Shown here piece after piece: positions 8,090 to 16,505 of a DNA stretch of 35,016 bases; position 1 is the stretch's first letter, and each line of letters begins with the position of its first letter. Both the position numbers and the translations under genes were made by a program. The notes under the pieces are model-generated. The model ran no database searches. It had not been told where the DNA came from and saw only the letters and a list, made by a program, of their open reading frames with translations. The stretch comes from Candidatus Babeliales bacterium (GTDB taxonomy: Bacteria > Babelota > Babeliae > Babelales > JABDEC01). The DNA lies in the NCBI GenBank assembly GCA_031292305.1, contig JARLHJ010000013.1, forward strand, positions 1 to 35,016, in the 5' to 3' direction.

Positions 8090-8971
8090 TTATTCTTTTT
8101 CAGCAATAACAATTAATGTAGGTAAAATAAAATCAATGCTGCCATCTTTGTTCATAGGAACAAGTTTTAAATACTCAGCCAATAAATCATGCAATAAATC
8201 TTGTCGCAATTCAGCAGGCAAGTGACTTGCAAATGGTATTGCTTTAACCCAAGAAGTTAATGCTTCTAAATCTTTAAAATTAATTTCTTCAGGTGAGGTT
8301 TTTATACTTAATAATTTTAAACCGCTGTTTTTAACTATTTGTGCAAATTCTTCTTCAGATTTAAAATACCAAGGAATTTGGTAATCTTTAAAGTAGTTTG
8401 CCCACTTAGGCATGCTAACAACCTTATAAAGCACTTCATTTAATTTATATTTTTCTATATTAGTCATTATATAAAATAATATTTTTCCACTAGGTTTTAG
8501 GCACTTAATAACTTTATCTAAAAATGCTTGTTGGTCTTTAATCCAATGGATACAATAAAATGATGTTATTAAATCAAATTCATTTATGTAACAGATATCA
8601 GAAGCATTCATATTTTCAAATTTTAGATTTTTAAGATTATATTTCTTTTGTGCAAAATTAATCATATCTTGCGATAAATCTATGCCTAAAACGGTACCGT
8701 TGGGTACATATTTTTGTGCAATTACTGCACTAATAGAGCCCACACCACAGCCTATATCTAAAACGTTTTCATTTCCCTTAAATGGCCAATGTGATAAAGC
8801 TTCTGTTGAAATATCATATTGTGCAAATGCATGTTTATGATACGTATGCGCATCCCACTTTTGGCTATAATTTAAAATATCTTTCCACGATTTATGGGTA
8901 TAAACTTTTATTGCAAATATCGCTGTAATTGTAATTAAAACGAATAATAATACTTTATAATTTTTTAGCAT
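8090..8971 (-). CDS. Membrane-anchored SAM-dependent methyltransferase
   Basis: This 293-residue protein carries an N-terminal hydrophobic segment (residues 7-21) that acts as signal or anchor. GAGAG lies a few bases before the chosen ATG at 8971; an ATG four codons earlier (8983) is possible. The class I methyltransferase core is complete: NVLDIGCGVG (70-78, motif I), VLGIDLSQDM (D98 for the SAM ribose), ENMNASDI (motif II) and CIHWIKDQQAFLDKVIKCLKPSGKILF (motif post-II/III). The combination KWDAHTYHKHA upstream of motif I and a W near motif II recalls trans-aconitate and juvenile-hormone-acid methyltransferases; the substrate is unknown. SAM is not normally found outside the cytoplasm, so either the anchor keeps the domain on the cytosolic face or the protein works in the host. 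The beta-lactamase-like gene lies downstream on the same strand after 86 bases. Confidence 0.85.
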   Translation of the reverse strand: MLKNYKVLLFVLITITAIFAIKVYTHKSWKDILNYSQKWDAHTYHKHAFAQYDISTEALSHWPFKGNENVLDIGCGVGSISAVIAQKYVPNGTVLGIDLSQDMINFAQKKYNLKNLKFENMNASDICYINEFDLITSFYCIHWIKDQQAFLDKVIKCLKPSGKILFYIMTNIEKYKLNEVLYKVVSMPKWANYFKDYQIPWYFKSEEEFAQIVKNSGLKLLSIKTSPEEINFKDLEALTSWVKAIPFASHLPAELRQDLLHDLLAEYLKLVPMNKDGSIDFILPTLIVIAEKE

Positions 8972-9105
8972 TTTATCTCTCATTTTTAAGGTTTAAAACA
9001 AATATAGAGTATTTATAAATTAATTTGCAAGAAAATTATTAAACTATTGATTTTGTCATTCAGATTGTATTATGATTGGGATATATATTATAAATAGAGG
9101 GTTTT

Positions 9106-10179
9106 ATGAGAATTGTAAAAATTTGCAGTATATTTGCTTTATTGTTAATAAATTCACTATTTGCATGTACTGGTATATTTCTAAAAACAAAAGATGGTTC
9201 ATATATCCATGCTAGAACTTTAGAGTTTGGGATAGACTTAAAATCGAACATTTTGTTTGTGCCACGTGACTATGATTTTACAGCTTTAACGCCTAAAGGC
9301 AGGCCAGATGGCTTACGTTGGAAATCAAAATATGCAGCAATTGGTACAAATGCAGTTAATGCTATAGATTTTGTAGATGGTGTTAATGAAGTTGGTCTTT
9401 CAGGCGGGCTTTTTTATTTCCCTGGTTTTGCAAAATTTGAATATATAGAACCAGAAAATTATAATAATTCATTGCCAATGTGGCAACTACTAACTTGGAT
9501 ATTAACTAGTTTTGAAACTGTAGATGAAGTAAAAAAAGCCTTACCAAGTGTGCTTGTTTCAGACGCAATATTCCCTGGTTTAAATATGGATATGCCTGCT
9601 CATTTGACAGTGCATGATCTAGCAGGTAACAGTATTGTTATTGAATATCTAAATGGTAAATTAAACATTTTTGATAACCCATTAGGTGTAATTACCAATT
9701 CACCAAATTTTGATTGGCATTTAACTAATTTACGTAACTATATAAATCTTTCACCAATTGCAGCAAAAGATAAAATGATGTCAGGTATTAAATTTTCACC
9801 ATTAGGGCAAGGATCAGGCATGTTAGGTGTACCAGGGGATTTTACACCACCTTCACGTTTTGTACGTGCAGTTTCTTTTGTGCAAGCAACACCAGAAATA
9901 GGTTCTGAGCTAGAAGGTGTTAAATCGGCATTTCATATTTTAAATAATTTTGATATTCCAAAAGGTATAGCAGTAGATGAGCAAGGTTATTCAGATTACA
10001 CTTTATGGACAAGTGCTATTGATACTAAAAATAAAATATTTTATTACAGACCATATGATAATTTCCAGTTACAAAAAATCGATTTGATGCAAATGGATTT
10101 AAATGCCAAAGCCCCACAATTGTTTTCTATGAAGCATGATGAAGAAATTATTGATGTGAATAACTTGTTAGCTGTTTAA
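9106..10179 (+). CDS. Secreted choloylglycine-hydrolase/penicillin-V-acylase family Ntn hydrolase
   Basis: This 357-residue protein starts after AGAGGG (spacing about 5). A signal peptide ends at NSLFA and leaves C21 as the first residue of the mature protein, followed by TGIFLKT. In this N-terminal-nucleophile family the mature Cys is both nucleophile and general base, so removal of the signal peptide itself activates the enzyme. The other catalytic residues are visible: R37 (HARTLEF), D91 region (DFVDGVNEVGLSGG), N198 (VITNSPNFDWHL) and R251 (PPSRFVRA). The family cleaves linear amides: conjugated bile acids, penicillin V, N-acyl homoserine lactones or N-acyl ethanolamines. The substrate here cannot be read from the sequence; in a host-dependent bacterium host N-acyl lipids are a plausible target. 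The stop codon almost touches the converging dCTP deaminase gene. Confidence 0.9.
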   Translation: MRIVKICSIFALLLINSLFACTGIFLKTKDGSYIHARTLEFGIDLKSNILFVPRDYDFTALTPKGRPDGLRWKSKYAAIGTNAVNAIDFVDGVNEVGLSGGLFYFPGFAKFEYIEPENYNNSLPMWQLLTWILTSFETVDEVKKALPSVLVSDAIFPGLNMDMPAHLTVHDLAGNSIVIEYLNGKLNIFDNPLGVITNSPNFDWHLTNLRNYINLSPIAAKDKMMSGIKFSPLGQGSGMLGVPGDFTPPSRFVRAVSFVQATPEIGSELEGVKSAFHILNNFDIPKGIAVDEQGYSDYTLWTSAIDTKNKIFYYRPYDNFQLQKIDLMQMDLNAKAPQLFSMKHDEEIIDVNNLLAV

Positions 10180-10180
10180 G

Positions 10181-10738
10181 CTATTTATCGTATCCGGTTT
10201 TAAAACCTAAGTTAGGCGGTCTAACTTTATGTTGTGAGCTGTATTGTGATTGTAATTTTTGTGTAACAGGGTCTTTAAGTTCTGCAAAAATCATCATGGC
10301 GATAGGGTCTTTAAATTTTAGTCGTATTGTAAAGTTACCAACATTTTTGATTTCTAAAGTAGCAACATGTGGTGTACCAAATGTGCCATCAATTACAGAT
10401 GCTGTTACATGTGTAGTTAAACCAAGACGAGCGATGGTACTTCTACCATCAAGAATTGTTACAATATCTGCTGATGTTTGTATGGTTTCATAAGTGGCTG
10501 CAAGTATAAATTGTCCAGGTGCCAAATAAAATTCTTCTTTGGTTAAATCTATTTCTTTGTATTTTAATTCTGTAGGGGTTGTAAGATCTACAATTTGATT
10601 GGGTTCAGATATTAATATTTCTCTACCTAAGTGTAGTCTAATTCCAACGGGTCTAATGTTTTTTCTATCAAATTCCGGTCCAATTATAATTTTCTTTTCA
10701 TCCAGATATTTTTCAATAGTTAAATGTGATAAAAACAT
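10181..10738 (-). CDS. dcd: dCTP deaminase (possibly bifunctional with dUTPase)
   Basis: This 185-residue cytosolic protein of the dUTPase-fold family has the dCTP deaminase signature: DGRSTIARLGLTTHVTA (97-113, with R99, S100 and R104 for the triphosphate) and ATLEIKNVGN with E129 as the catalytic glutamate that matches E138 of E. coli Dcd. The N-terminal MFLSHLTIEKYL and IRPVGIRLHLGREI match the dimer/trimer contact part. It deaminates dCTP to dUTP; some members also hydrolyse dUTP to dUMP, which cannot be decided here. It supplies dTMP precursors and is one of the few ordinary housekeeping enzymes in the window. Only one base separates its stop from that of the converging secreted hydrolase gene. 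Confidence 0.9.
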   Translation of the reverse strand: MFLSHLTIEKYLDEKKIIIGPEFDRKNIRPVGIRLHLGREILISEPNQIVDLTTPTELKYKEIDLTKEEFYLAPGQFILAATYETIQTSADIVTILDGRSTIARLGLTTHVTASVIDGTFGTPHVATLEIKNVGNFTIRLKFKDPIAMMIFAELKDPVTQKLQSQYSSQHKVRPPNLGFKTGYDK

Positions 10739-10975
10739 ATTATCCCTTTTATGTAAAAACTACCTATATTTATAGTCTAACAGAAATATAAAAAATTTCA
10801 AACAGGAATAAGATTGGATAGCATTTCTTGGTTGCGTGATGGCTTTTCAGAGTAATTCTTAAAAACATAGCTTAAATTTTCATATAGATACCGATCTTTT
10901 GATAATGATTTTTAAATAGTCTATCATTATAAGTAGAGTAATTGATATTCTGTTTTATATAAGGGATAGTATATT

Positions 10976-11770
10976 ATGAATATTTTTAGATTATTAGTAA
11001 TCTCAATTTTATTTTCTGTAAACATATATAGCTTTGCATCTGATGATGTACAAGTGACTATTTTTGTTCATGGTACCAGACGATTATCAAAATTGTTTTT
11101 AAAATATACCACTAAAGAAAATAAGATTACAAATGTAAAAGATCTTCCCACTTCCTGCAAAGTTACTCGTTCCATGTCAAAAACTTTAGAAAAAGTTGAT
11201 TCAAATAATTTTGCTAAAGAACAATTTTATGTATTTGGTTGGTCAGGTAAATTAAGTCACAAAGCACGTGTTCAAGCAGCATCAATTTTTCATGATCAAA
11301 TTTTGAAATTAGTAGAAGATTTAAAAAAACAGAATATAAATCCAGTCATAAATATTATCACTCATAGTCATGGTGGAAATGTTGTTTTAAATATGGCTTC
11401 ACTTGATCTAAATAATAAGTTGACTATCAACAATCTAATTTTATTGGCATGTCCAGTTCAAGAACATACTCGTAAATTAGTTAACCATGATCTATTTAAA
11501 AATGTTTATAATATTTATTCTACTTTAGATTCATTGCAAATTTTAGATCCGCAGGGTTTACACGCAGAACATCAAGGTAAAAAAGTTCCTTTTTTTTCAC
11601 AAAGAACTTTTGATACTAATACAAATTTAAAACAAGCTAAAATAAAAATTAGAAATTGTGGTGTGACACACTCAGGATTTCTTATGCCCAGATTTTTCAA
11701 ACGTTTACCGGTTTTGTTAGATAAAATGAAACAATCACCTTGCGATTCAGTAGCTTTTATTAAAATTTAA
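10976..11770 (+). CDS. Secreted alpha/beta-hydrolase (lipase-like)
   Basis: This 264-residue protein starts 6-7 bases after AAGGGA and has a signal peptide ending at SFA. TIFVHGTRRL (28-37) is the strand-3/oxyanion HGT motif; ITHSHGGNVV carries the nucleophile S131 in an unusual H-S-H-G elbow; LDSLQILDPQG would supply the acidic residue and CGVTHSGF the histidine. The fold is that of triacylglycerol lipases/PGAP1-like esterases. It is exported, so lipids or esters in the envelope or host membranes are likely substrates. No operon partner can be proven; the ATPase gene begins 21 bases after the stop, close enough for co-transcription. Confidence 0.8.
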   Translation: MNIFRLLVISILFSVNIYSFASDDVQVTIFVHGTRRLSKLFLKYTTKENKITNVKDLPTSCKVTRSMSKTLEKVDSNNFAKEQFYVFGWSGKLSHKARVQAASIFHDQILKLVEDLKKQNINPVINIITHSHGGNVVLNMASLDLNNKLTINNLILLACPVQEHTRKLVNHDLFKNVYNIYSTLDSLQILDPQGLHAEHQGKKVPFFSQRTFDTNTNLKQAKIKIRNCGVTHSGFLMPRFFKRLPVLLDKMKQSPCDSVAFIKI

Positions 11771-11791
11771 AAATAACTGTATACTTATTCT

Positions 11792-12577
11792 ATGAAAAAA
11801 ATATCACAAAAAATTAATCTTAAGGTTGATGGTCCAGTGCTTGATAAAGTAAAAGTAACATTTGAAAATGTTGTTGATTTTAATAAATATCCATTTTCTT
11901 TAAGTATAATAAAAAATTTAAAAGAAATAGAATTCCCAACCCAAGTTACATTTTTTGTAGGTGAAAATGGAACTGGCAAATCAACTATTCTAGAAGCTAT
12001 TGCAAATCAATCCGGCTTTGGTGCAGAAGGTGGCAGCAAAAATATTAATTTTAAAACTTCTCAGGAAAAAACATATTCAGGCATTCAAGAACTATCTGAA
12101 TGTTTTTCATTGTCCTGGAGAATTAAGCCAAAATTTGGCTATTTTTTTAGAGCAGAAAGTTTTTTTAATATCGCAAATCATATTGATAAATTAGCTTTAG
12201 AAGATCAAAGAGCCTATGCCCCTTATGGTGGAAAATCATTACACGAACAATCTCATGGTGAAAGTTTTCTTTCATTTTTTAAAAATTGCTTAGGAGATGG
12301 CTTTTTTATATTAGATGAACCTGAAGCAGCATTGTCACCAGAAAGACAATTAACTTTAATGGTGATAATCAATCAGATATGCAAAAATAATAAGAATGCT
12401 CAATTTATAATTGCTACTCATTCACCAATATTATTGGCTTTTCCTGATTCAACTATTTATTCTTGTGATTCAGATAATCTAGAAACTATTGCTTATACTG
12501 ATACCAAGCATTACAAAATTACAAAGAATTTTTTAGATAATCCTGAGCGTTATCTGCATTATTTATTTAAAGATTAA
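11792..12577 (+). CDS. ABC/AAA-type ATPase (COG3910-like)
   Basis: This 261-residue soluble protein lacks a signal peptide. Motifs in order: Walker A GENGTGKST (57-65), an ABC-like signature SHGES (154-158), Walker B FFILDEPEAALS (171-182) and the H-loop ATHSP with H210. The spacing and small size match single-domain predicted ATPases of the COG3910 kind, which stand apart from transporter ATPases and are related to SMC/RecF-like enzymes. No permease gene is nearby. The gene starts 21 bases after the lipase-like gene and has only a weak ribosome binding site, so translational coupling is possible. Its function is not known. Confidence 0.82.
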   Translation: MKKISQKINLKVDGPVLDKVKVTFENVVDFNKYPFSLSIIKNLKEIEFPTQVTFFVGENGTGKSTILEAIANQSGFGAEGGSKNINFKTSQEKTYSGIQELSECFSLSWRIKPKFGYFFRAESFFNIANHIDKLALEDQRAYAPYGGKSLHEQSHGESFLSFFKNCLGDGFFILDEPEAALSPERQLTLMVIINQICKNNKNAQFIIATHSPILLAFPDSTIYSCDSDNLETIAYTDTKHYKITKNFLDNPERYLHYLFKD

Positions 12578-12612
12578 TTTAATTTAATAAGCCTGGTTAT
12601 AAAATTTGTCTT

Positions 12613-13287
12613 TTATTGTACGGGGTTAGTATTATGGCTTTTCATAGTATTTGAGACTATTGATAATTTATCAGAAAGCTTACTTAATAAAAAGTCAGTT
12701 CCAAAATAGCTTACAGAACCTGACGCAATAGTACAAAGTAATTTTCCTAAATTCGTTAAAATGCCAAAATAATTATTATTATCTTTCAGTTCTGGGTAGC
12801 TCAGATATGGTACTTTGCCTATTTTATTATTTTGAACTAATGTCAATAATATAGAAGCTAAAACTAAACAGGTGCCAGAAGCTTTAATATCTGATTTCGA
12901 AACTTTACCAATAATTGCCACCAAGAAGCCTAAAATAAAACCATCACTAGCTGATGTAAATGCATTAATATCTCCCAACTGATCTAGAACTGCTTTATAT
13001 CTATCAACAACATTATTAAACTGTCCATTGCATGTATAATCATGTTGAGTAGTTATGTACCGTGTATTGCCAAATGTGTAATCTGATAATACTCTGCTAG
13101 AATGGTATTTTACATCATTTTTTTTTATTTCTATAATAATAGTGTTAAGTTTCGAAATTGCTTCAGTTATTTTTTTATCAATTAATAAATTATCGATTAA
13201 TTTATTAATTGATTTGGTATCATGATCTAATCCGTTAGCATTTTTTACAAATAAAGTGATAACAAGCATTAATATAATTTTTTTCAT
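12613..13287 (-). CDS. Exported protein with two C-terminal membrane segments, family unknown
   Basis: The 224-residue protein is read from the ATG at 13287, which starts a good signal peptide (MKKIILMLVITLFVKNANG); a longer frame adds four residues. The first 80 mature residues are charged and rich in Ile, Asn and Lys, with a probable helical pattern (INKLIDNLL, TEAISKLNTIIIEIKK). Two hydrophobic stretches follow (GFILGFLVAIIGKV and GTCLVLASILLTLV), then a weaker third near the C-terminus. I do not recognise the family. The arrangement (signal, soluble part, membrane pair) resembles that of the 16506-17372 protein, but no clear sequence similarity is visible. It converges with the ATPase gene, 35 bases apart. 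Confidence 0.65.
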   Translation of the reverse strand: MKKIILMLVITLFVKNANGLDHDTKSINKLIDNLLIDKKITEAISKLNTIIIEIKKNDVKYHSSRVLSDYTFGNTRYITTQHDYTCNGQFNNVVDRYKAVLDQLGDINAFTSASDGFILGFLVAIIGKVSKSDIKASGTCLVLASILLTLVQNNKIGKVPYLSYPELKDNNNYFGILTNLGKLLCTIASGSVSYFGTDFLLSKLSDKLSIVSNTMKSHNTNPVQ

Positions 13288-13441
13288 AGAAGTTCCCAAG
13301 GTGTTATAGAATTTGGATTTTAGTTTACTTTAGTTTAAAAATATTTAAACGATATACCAGTTGTATTATGCGTTATTATATAATAAATTCAGCAACCAAT
13401 CAACTCTAGTATTATATAATTTCTATCTGAATATAAATCTA

Positions 13442-13471
13442 TTGATTTTTCTTAGGTTAATTTTGTATTAT
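13442..13471 (+). promoter_or_regulatory. Candidate promoter for the 13503 gene
   Basis: TTGATT and TATTAT are separated by 18 bases and end 31 bases before the ATG. A near-palindrome (AAGATTAAGTTTAGTCTT) lies between the -10 box and the AAGGG ribosome binding site. Confidence 0.5.
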
Positions 13472-13502
13472 AAGATTAAGTTTAGTCTTATAAGGGCAGA
13501 AT

Positions 13503-14543
13503 ATGAATATTTTTAAGATAACTTTAATAGTTTTATTAATTTTTATCCAATCAATAAAACCTTTTGTATCGTATTACTTTTTAAAAAAGGGTGATAATTA
13601 TGTTCTTATTTTAGGGGATGCGCATTATAAAGAATTAAATGAATACAATAAAAAACATATAGAAATAATAATACCGATAATAGATAAATATTCTCAGAGA
13701 TATCCCATCGATTGTATTTTAGAATCACGTTTAAATAAAGAAGAATTAAAAGCAAATGAAAAGTCTATGTGTGAAAGTATTAAACTTTTATTTAAACATT
13801 TATCAAAAAATAAATCAGTAAATTTAATTACTTTTGATCCAAGATATGGAATAACTGATATTATAATGGACGGTGTGGATCTTTATAGAGACTATATTAA
13901 TGACAATAAAATATTTAAATTTAAAGATTTTTATCGATTTATAGCAAACGAATACAAAGATAGTTCGCTTCTTGAAAAATATAGCCTGCAAGACTATATA
14001 AATTATTTGGATAATTCTATAAAATTAATGAATCAATGGTTAAATAGTCATGCACAAAATTCACAAAATTATAATCTAATAAAAACAAAATTATATGATT
14101 ACATAAAAAAAGTAAAACAAGCTAAAAAGTTATTTGTAAATGAAAACCCTAGAATAAGTTTAGTTTTTGCATTAGTTAACTTATTTAAAAATTTTAAGTT
14201 ATATGATCAAAATAAAGTCTTGCAGTTAAGAGAATATTTAAAACAATTACTTGTTTATGATATTGATTATGAATTTGCAAACATAGGTTTTTTGCATCAA
14301 CTTCTTAATAATACAAACAAAATAAAGCAAAACTTATTAGTGGTAGGTGATGCTCATGCGCCAATTGTAGCTAATGATTTAATGCATTTAAATTATTCTT
14401 TTATTGCAGGGAAAAGTTTATTAAAAAACGATTTAGCAGTTAATGAAGATTATGATATAAACTCATTATCAAAATTGCCTATAATAGACAATGATTTAAT
14501 ATCTGTGACAAAAGCTTTTATGACAAAATCTACTTATCTATAA
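13503..14543 (+). CDS. Exported protein, possible GxxH metal hydrolase (TIKI/ChaN-like)
   Basis: This 346-residue protein is translated after AAGGG (spacing about 7). A hydrophobic N-terminus (residues 4-18) acts as signal. Two copies of a Gly-Asp-Ala-His motif frame the protein: VLILGDAHY (G38-H41) near the start and LLVVGDAHAP (G282-H285) near the end; an ILESR motif (E74, R76) lies between. GxxH at both ends with an internal Glu/Arg is the hallmark of the EreA/ChaN/TraB-TIKI superfamily, which includes metal-dependent esterases and proteases. The middle 150 residues are Lys/Asn-rich and helical. The superfamily call is an inference from motif order; if it is wrong the protein is simply an exported protein of unknown function. 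The LicD gene follows after 84 bases on the same strand. Confidence 0.62.
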   Translation: MNIFKITLIVLLIFIQSIKPFVSYYFLKKGDNYVLILGDAHYKELNEYNKKHIEIIIPIIDKYSQRYPIDCILESRLNKEELKANEKSMCESIKLLFKHLSKNKSVNLITFDPRYGITDIIMDGVDLYRDYINDNKIFKFKDFYRFIANEYKDSSLLEKYSLQDYINYLDNSIKLMNQWLNSHAQNSQNYNLIKTKLYDYIKKVKQAKKLFVNENPRISLVFALVNLFKNFKLYDQNKVLQLREYLKQLLVYDIDYEFANIGFLHQLLNNTNKIKQNLLVVGDAHAPIVANDLMHLNYSFIAGKSLLKNDLAVNEDYDINSLSKLPIIDNDLISVTKAFMTKSTYL

Positions 14544-14627
14544 CGTCATAAGTCTTTACAAGTAATGAAATTTCAATATTCTTATTAAGTATTTAAAACC
14601 AATTAATTTCTCGAATATCTAAAACTT

Positions 14628-15398
14628 ATGCTTAAAAAAGTTATTTTATTTATAATGATTTCTATATCAATTAATACATCATATTGTAAAGATCCATTTG
14701 CTCATGTTGAACCAAGAATTGTGCAGAAGTTGTATCAAACTCTTTTAGATGTGCATAGCTTCTTTACCAATAATAATATTTCATATTTTATAGATAGTGG
14801 AACTTTATTAGGTGCAGTGAGGCATCGTGGCCTAATTCCTTGGGATGATGATTTAGATCTTTGTATATTTGAAAAAGATGAACAAGCTTTCTTGAACTTA
14901 TTCTCAATACTAAAAGATATAGGTTATACCCTTATAGGGATGCCTTTTGGATATAAGATTTATCACAAGGATGGTGATTTAATTGAAGGGTATCCATGGA
15001 CGCATCCGGGTTGTGATATTTTCATAATGACTTGTGATAATAAAAAAGCATTTTATAAGCATAGATGGAGCAAAGAACAGAAAGTTAATTTAACAGTAGA
15101 TTTAGACGATCTTTTTCCATTGAGAACTTATAATTTTGGACCTCTTCAAGTACCTGGACCAAAAAACCCAACTCCTTATTTGAATAATTGGTATGGCGAT
15201 GATTATTTAACTATGGCTTATACACATTATAATCATGGTGCGGAAAAATTTGTAAAGAAAGCAGCTAAAATTTTAGAAGGTGATGATTTTAAAACAATTA
15301 AGCCGTTAGAGCCCTTAGTTCATAATATACAACCAAAGACAACTATTCCTCAATGGCCTGTAGATTTTTTGGATAAATATTCTAAAGCAAAAGAATAA
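14628..15398 (+). CDS. Exported LicD-family protein (nucleotidyltransferase-fold phosphotransferase)
   Basis: This 256-residue protein has a signal peptide (MLKKVILFIMISISINTSYC). The LicD core is clear: FIDSGTLLGAVRHRGLIPWDDDLD (residues 54-77), where S57-G58-T59 and the acidic cluster D73, D74, D75, D77 form the nucleotidyltransferase metal site. Farther on are GCDIFIM (a third Asp), the YNFGPLQVPGP segment typical of LicD/fukutin proteins, and the C-terminal WYGDDYLTMAYTHYNHG. Family members transfer phosphocholine, phosphoethanolamine or ribitol phosphate from a CDP-linked donor to glycans. Export is unusual because the nucleotide donor is cytosolic. A choline-kinase-like lipoprotein gene converges with it 9 bases away, suggesting a linked job. 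Confidence 0.9.
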   Translation: MLKKVILFIMISISINTSYCKDPFAHVEPRIVQKLYQTLLDVHSFFTNNNISYFIDSGTLLGAVRHRGLIPWDDDLDLCIFEKDEQAFLNLFSILKDIGYTLIGMPFGYKIYHKDGDLIEGYPWTHPGCDIFIMTCDNKKAFYKHRWSKEQKVNLTVDLDDLFPLRTYNFGPLQVPGPKNPTPYLNNWYGDDYLTMAYTHYNHGAEKFVKKAAKILEGDDFKTIKPLEPLVHNIQPKTTIPQWPVDFLDKYSKAKE

Positions 15399-15407
15399 TA
15401 TTTTAAT

Positions 15408-16460
15408 TTATTTATCATTCAATATTTTGATAGCATTATTAAATTCTGTTGTTTGCGAATTTGAAATGACATTGTTTATCAAAACTTTTGCATATTTTAA
15501 CTTATTCTCTGGATCTTCTAAATTAATTTTACCTTCTGCTATTCCTTCCATAATTTCCCAGTAAGAAGGAACTTGCACTGCTTGATATTGTTTTAATATA
15601 TTTGGCACCATTTTTAAAAATGCTAATGCATAATTAATCCATACAAGTTGTTCTATTAAATATAATTTGGACATTGCCTGTGCGCTAGGTTCTTTATCAA
15701 GATATCTTGTTAGTAATAGATGTTCATCAGAAGTCCTAAAGCAATAAAAAACTGCTACAGTTGCGACATCATAATAAGGTTCGTTTTGAGCTGCATGTTC
15801 GTAATCTATTGCCTTAAATTGATTGCCTAAAAATAAAATATTATTTGGGTTTAAGTCATTATGACACAGTGCAGTTGTTAAATGGTTAGTAACTGCTTGC
15901 TGAATAATTTGTGTAATAGTTAGTAGCTTTTCTAGCGGAATATGCTGATTAGATACATTATTTAGATCTTGAATATCTTTATAAATATCATCAAAAACTT
16001 TTGTATTATTATCTGTAAGATTTGTTTTATGACAAGCATGAATGTTTTTTAAAAGGTTAGCTAATAAAATATATAACGATTCTGAATTTCGTAGTTCTTC
16101 AGAAATATTTTGATTTTGTAGAAACTCCATGATTACAACACCTTTATCAATGTCGGCATAATAAATATATGGCCCGTATCCAGAACTGGAAACTCTTTTT
16201 AAAGCCTCAATTTCAATTTTGCGTTCGTCTAATGTCTTATTTATTAAAAAGCGAACTACATAATTTTTAGATTCTGAAGTTACTCTAAAAATCTTTGAAT
16301 CAGAGAGCCCACCTTTAAGAACTGAAGCAGTGACATTCCCTGGAATATATAATTTATTTTTTACTAGATTTGCGGCATATTTTTCATCAATTAAATTTCC
16401 ACAAGAAGTAAGCAAAAAAAGAAGAACAATAGATATATAACCAGTTGTTAACTTATTCAT
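15408..16460 (-). CDS. Choline/ethanolamine-kinase-like lipoprotein (APH fold)
   Basis: This 350-residue protein begins with a signal ending in the lipobox LTSC (C20), so it is predicted to be lipid-anchored. The rest is an aminoglycoside-phosphotransferase/choline-kinase domain: GGLSDSKIFRV (50-60, phosphate loop), YVVRFL with R70 in the place of the usual Lys (as is common in choline kinases), EIEALKRV (84-90), the catalytic loop CHNDLNPNNILF (H200, D202, N207) and AIDYEHA (D219, E221), then DVATVAVFY. All residues for phosphate transfer are present. By family knowledge LicA-type kinases make phosphocholine from choline and ATP. An extracytoplasmic position would deprive it of ATP unless it is delivered into a host. 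It converges with the LicD gene. Confidence 0.86.
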   Translation of the reverse strand: MNKLTTGYISIVLLFLLTSCGNLIDEKYAANLVKNKLYIPGNVTASVLKGGLSDSKIFRVTSESKNYVVRFLINKTLDERKIEIEALKRVSSSGYGPYIYYADIDKGVVIMEFLQNQNISEELRNSESLYILLANLLKNIHACHKTNLTDNNTKVFDDIYKDIQDLNNVSNQHIPLEKLLTITQIIQQAVTNHLTTALCHNDLNPNNILFLGNQFKAIDYEHAAQNEPYYDVATVAVFYCFRTSDEHLLLTRYLDKEPSAQAMSKLYLIEQLVWINYALAFLKMVPNILKQYQAVQVPSYWEIMEGIAEGKINLEDPENKLKYAKVLINNVISNSQTTEFNNAIKILNDK

Positions 16461-16505
16461 TAATATGCTTTCATGGAATTAGATGAGCTCGTATTTTTAA
16501 TTTTG

